64,000 nt of DNA, taken from positions 57,863,301 to 57,927,300 of the forward strand of contig CP136061.1 in NCBI GenBank assembly GCA_032622095.1. The letters run 5' to 3'. The notes under the pieces are model-generated. The model worked only from the letters and a program-made list of their open reading frames with translations, was not told the origin of the DNA and ran no database searches. A program made the position numbers and the translations under genes. The DNA comes from Siphonodentalium dalli (taxonomy: Eukaryota > Mollusca > Scaphopoda > Gadilida > Siphonodentaliidae). Every line of letters begins with the position of its first letter. Position 1 is the stretch's first letter. Positions 60,631-64,000 of this stretch are shown here, piece by piece.

Positions 60631-61264
60631 CTTAAAAGTGGATTATCTCTTTGTAAACATGTATTACTATTATATAGTTATAGGGGTATAAAACATATTA
60701 GATATGAATCGAAGACTCCTGTCCGGAATTGCTTCTATCTATTATATAGTTATAGGGGTATAAAACATATTAGATATGAATCGAAGACTCCTGTCCGGAA
60801 TTGCTTCTATCGATTAATATTGATTTTATTTCGAATATTTTCTGGTCTAAAAAGGCGTGGTTGTTTAGCATACGAACAATAGTAGTTTCTGTTAACAGAG
60901 ACCAGAAATTGTATTGCGTAATTTTGTCACAAATAAACGTCAATTATACCCATAATCGCTTATAACTATATATGGAATAAAACAATACAACCAATCAATC
61001 TGGGACATTTGACGTTCAGTGCGTAGCCATAGGAACAGCCTAATCTAATATATATGGTATCACCCGCAATGGTCTGTTCTTAAAATAGACAAATGAAGTG
61101 TCCCAATTAATCGTCTCATTTCATAATAAAATATTCGAAATAAAATCAATATTATAATTGATGAATTAAGCCTTTCCGGAAAGGGGTCTTCAGTTCATAT
61201 TTATCGTTTATACCCACGCAACTATTTAAAATTTTGTTATTTAAAGAGATAATCCATCTTTAAA
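60631..61264. mobile_element. Inverted-repeat element with duplicated 72-bp segment
   Basis: CTTAAAAGTGGATTATCTCT on the left is mirrored by AGAGATAATCCATCTTTAAA on the right. Further inside, GAATCGAAGACTCCTGTCCG pairs with CTTTCCGG...GTCTTCAGTTCATATT, and GATTTTATTTCGAATATTTT pairs with AAAATATTCGAAATAAAATC. The left arm contains two exact tandem copies of a 72-bp unit (60666-60737, 60738-60809). Confidence 0.65.
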
Positions 61265-61329
61265 TTTTCTGCGTATATGCATATCACCCCCCCCCCCCCC
61301 CCAAACACAATGCATAATAGACTACTGTC

Positions 61330-61390
61330 ATTTTGCAAAAACCCCGTGCCAATGTATTTTCTTACATATGCGAGGCCTAACAATATTTAG
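61330..61390. mobile_element. B-prime element fragment
   Basis: GCAAAAACCCCGTGCCAATG, ATATGCGAGGCC and TAACAATATTTA match the interior of B-prime elements; the termini are missing. Confidence 0.45.
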
Positions 61391-61416
61391 ATTGTTCCCG
61401 CTTTCGATAAATTAGG

Positions 61417-62981
61417 TTAACCCTTTGAACCCTGGCGCCCCACAGTGATCGACACCCTGACACGGGGCTCCCAGTGGTATGTCCGCTTAAATTAGATAGT
61501 TTCTAGTAGCATGGTGTTGATTATGTTCAAATTGCGACACCGGTCTGAAACTTTACAGGTGTGTACGTCCCCATGGATCGGCGATCATTATAAGATCGCG
61601 AGACTTCGCCTCGCGCCAACTCCTTGGTAACGGTTGCTAGGCAACTACCCGGAATTGACTGGAAAATGTAAATATAGCTTATAGCGTCGTAATTCAACCT
61701 CAGTGATTGCGTTTTTTGATGCAGGTACTACCCTAACGCGAAATTTGAGATATACCCGACCAGAATAGTGAACCAAATTTCCCATTTAAGGGTAGCAACG
61801 GTTGCTAAGCAAATACCACAACTGATCGAATGACATAATTGCACTAACCATTCAGTGGTATGTTTTGCCTTAATTTAGACAGTGTCTAGTCGCATGGTGT
61901 TGGTTATGTTGAAAGGGGACACCTACTTGAAACTGTGCAGGCATGATATATGCATGCACGGACCACTGATCATTGTAAGATCGGGAGACTTTGCCACCCG
62001 ATCTCGCCTTAGAAACGGTTACTAGGCAACTACCCGAAATTTGCAGGATAAACGAATTCTAGCTTATAACGTTGTAATTATACATCAGCGAATTGCGTTT
62101 CGATGCAACCAATATCCTAATGTGAAATTAAGATATACCTGACCATGCGCGAGTAAGTCAACTTGATATGCGATAGACTTTTTGCTGCATGTGGCACAAC
62201 AGAGACTGATATTACAGAGACCAGAAACAACGTAATTTCCCGTAACATATCGTGGCCCCATTGTTCAAGTAAGCTGTCTAGATTGTGTCTACTATACTAA
62301 CATGTGAAACATGCAACAAAATGTCATATATAGCGCCACATTTCACTTAAACGCATTTAAAAAATGAATTATAGTCTGCGCCCATGCGCATATTTTCCTA
62401 GCTATTTCTAGCGGGCAGCCAATCCATATAGACACCTTTGCCAGCGCTGACTTCAATAGGCCAATTTAAATATATATATTAGTGGGTATGTCGTGTATAA
62501 GTACGTTATAAACCATTTATTTGTCATTGCGCTAGGCTGCGCATGCGCGAATAAATCAACTTCATATGCGATAGACCCTTCCCCATATGTAGCAGAACAC
62601 TGGTTAATATACACGAGGGTAATTTAAACTGAAATTGTGTGTCTAAATTACGTCTGTTCTGTACACACACGGGGAACACGAAATTATATGCCGTAAATAT
62701 AGCAGCATAGTTCGCTTAAAATATCGTATGTTTTTGTAGATTATATGCTATGCGCATATATTTCTACCCGATACTAGTGGTCAACCATTCCATACGCACC
62801 ATGGGCGCCGCTGACATATGTGGGGGCAATTTAAATATAAATCAGTGGGTCAGACGCTCGTTATACTATATATAAATTTGCTACCGAATCATGTCGTCGC
62901 TGCACCGAAATATCGGTGTTACGGGATATAGTCACGGTTCGTTTGCACCTAAATATCGGTGTTACGGGTTCAAAGGGTTAA
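61417..62981. mobile_element. TTAA element with CCCTTTGAACCC termini and internal duplications
   Basis: TTAACCCTTTGAACCC at the left and GGGTTCAAAGGGTTAA at the right (perfect 12 bp plus TTAA). The interior has two diverged direct duplications: about 61472-61778 with 61854-62150 (both with AACGGTT then CTAGGCAACTACCCG), and about 62150-62460 with 62543-62830 (both with ATATGCGATAGAC). No transposase frame. Confidence 0.7.
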
Positions 62982-63095
62982 TAGTCTTATACGATGCTTG
63001 TCCGAAATGAGACATATAATTGTATCTAAATTCTGCCTACATATTGTGTCCAGATATATATAACTAGCAGGTGACCCGACTTCGTCCCGGCTTTG

Positions 63096-63405
63096 ACCTT
63101 GAATTGACCATTTTGAAGGTCAAGGTCAGGTCGGAGTCACTATTTGACCCGTCCAAAACACTCTCCGGACAAAAGTACCAATAGGTATCAAATTTCGTCG
63201 AAATCCGTCAGTTTTACCAGATTTGACCTTGAATTGACCATTTTGAAGGTCAATGTAAGGTCGGGGTAACGATTTGACCCGTCCAAAACACTCCCCGGAC
63301 AAAATTATCCGTAGGTATCAACTTTCGTCGAAATCCGTCCTGCAGTTTTCCCAGCCATAGCTAACAGACAAACAAACAGACAGAAGTCCCAAAATATATA
63401 TTAGA
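63096..63405 (+). repeat. Retroelement-like tandem repeat, two units
   Basis: TTTGACCTTGAATTGACCAT starts at about 63096 and 63222. Each unit runs through GACCCGTCCAAAACACTC and TTTCGTCGAAATCCGTC. The second continues CCCAGCCATAGCTAACAGAC with AAACAGACAGA, the typical 3' end of dispersed invertebrate retroelements. Confidence 0.6.
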
Positions 63406-63732
63406 TCATTTGTGGGTACCCGTTTCAAGGTGAAGGTCACCTCGGGCGGAAAAACTGACCCGATGAAAATCTCCCCCATTCATAGGAACCCCTAAGTACG
63501 AACACAGACATAAGGATCACACAACACGCTCCTGTCTGGACACAGACACAACACGCTCATGTCTGGACACAGTACGCTCTTTGTCAACGACACTTCGGAT
63601 ACGAACGCTCTTTAACTATCACGCGATTAACCCCCACAATTCCAAGACGGCGGCAGTGGGAATGGAGAATGAGTGCCCGGAACTTCTCAAAAGCAATGCG
63701 ACGACACTTCATGTGTGTTTTTACCCATAGAT

Positions 63733-63812
63733 AGGAAGTTTGGTCGAAATCCGTCGGCAGTTTTCCCGGCCATAGCTAACACACAAACAGACAGACGTCC
63801 CAAAATATATGA
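63733..63812 (+). repeat. Partial copy of the 63.1-63.4 kb repeat
   Basis: GGTCGAAATCCGTCGGCAGT, CCATAGCTAACACACAAACA and CGTCCCAAAATATAT match the end of the preceding tandem repeat. Confidence 0.55.
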
Positions 63813-64000
63813 GTCAATATCAATTTTGGTCAAAATTTATGTCCTCGGTGGATGATGAGTGCATAATGCAACGTGCGGATCCCAACTATTGTTCCCAGTG
63901 TGCATCTCCATCACTGTCATAACATGCACACACAAATAAGCGTGATGTTCGGGTACATATGTGTGTAATGGGCTCATTCATGGCCATATTTGACCAAAAT

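Overview
This window is eukaryotic, AT-rich and gene-poor, with introns, tRNA-derived SINE DNA and many small DNA transposons. Abundant ACATGTAC and ACCGGTA words suggest a lophotrochozoan marine invertebrate, possibly a bivalve, but this is inferred from composition only. There are no bacterial operons, no rRNA, no CRISPR array and no intact transposase.

Coding content is sparse. It fits one large minus-strand transcription unit, or two adjacent same-strand genes, of the SAMD5/SASH1 adaptor family. Two paralogous first coding exons each carry an N-terminal SAM domain: 59729-59241 and 41772-41140. They share the extra-SAM motifs YF[TV]LE and D[TA]YEEGKSAL, and both end in phase 0 at good splice donors. 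Downstream on the same strand lie a 45-codon coiled-coil-like exon (27056-26922), which resembles the N-terminal helical segment of SASH1, and a 29-codon candidate exon (2866-2780). Both are phase 0 at both ends. I infer alternative SAM first exons splicing over 14-32 kb introns into a SASH1-like body that continues beyond coordinate 1. In both first exons an ATG upstream ORF stops 1-2 nt before the main ATG.

The remainder is intron or intergenic DNA filled by non-autonomous mobile elements. From 0 to 36 kb there are 13 copies of a TA-flanked foldback MITE, TTAA-flanked (piggyBac-like) MITEs of several sizes, double-palindrome elements, one SINE with a 15-bp target-site duplication, a TTAA element carrying a ~140-bp satellite array (18.8-20.7 kb), and a ~970-bp relative of the foldback MITE nested in another element (23.3-24.9 kb). 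From 27 to 40 kb there are two hAT-like elements and a ~1.3 kb giant foldback with tandem-repeat arms (38.0-39.3 kb). From 42 to 64 kb lie CpG-containing promoter-side DNA, minisatellites, an ACATGTAC-rich domain (55-58.8 kb), a fourth piggyBac-like MITE, a ~1.56 kb TTAA element with internally duplicated sequence (61.4-63.0 kb), and a retroelement-like tandem repeat at the right edge.
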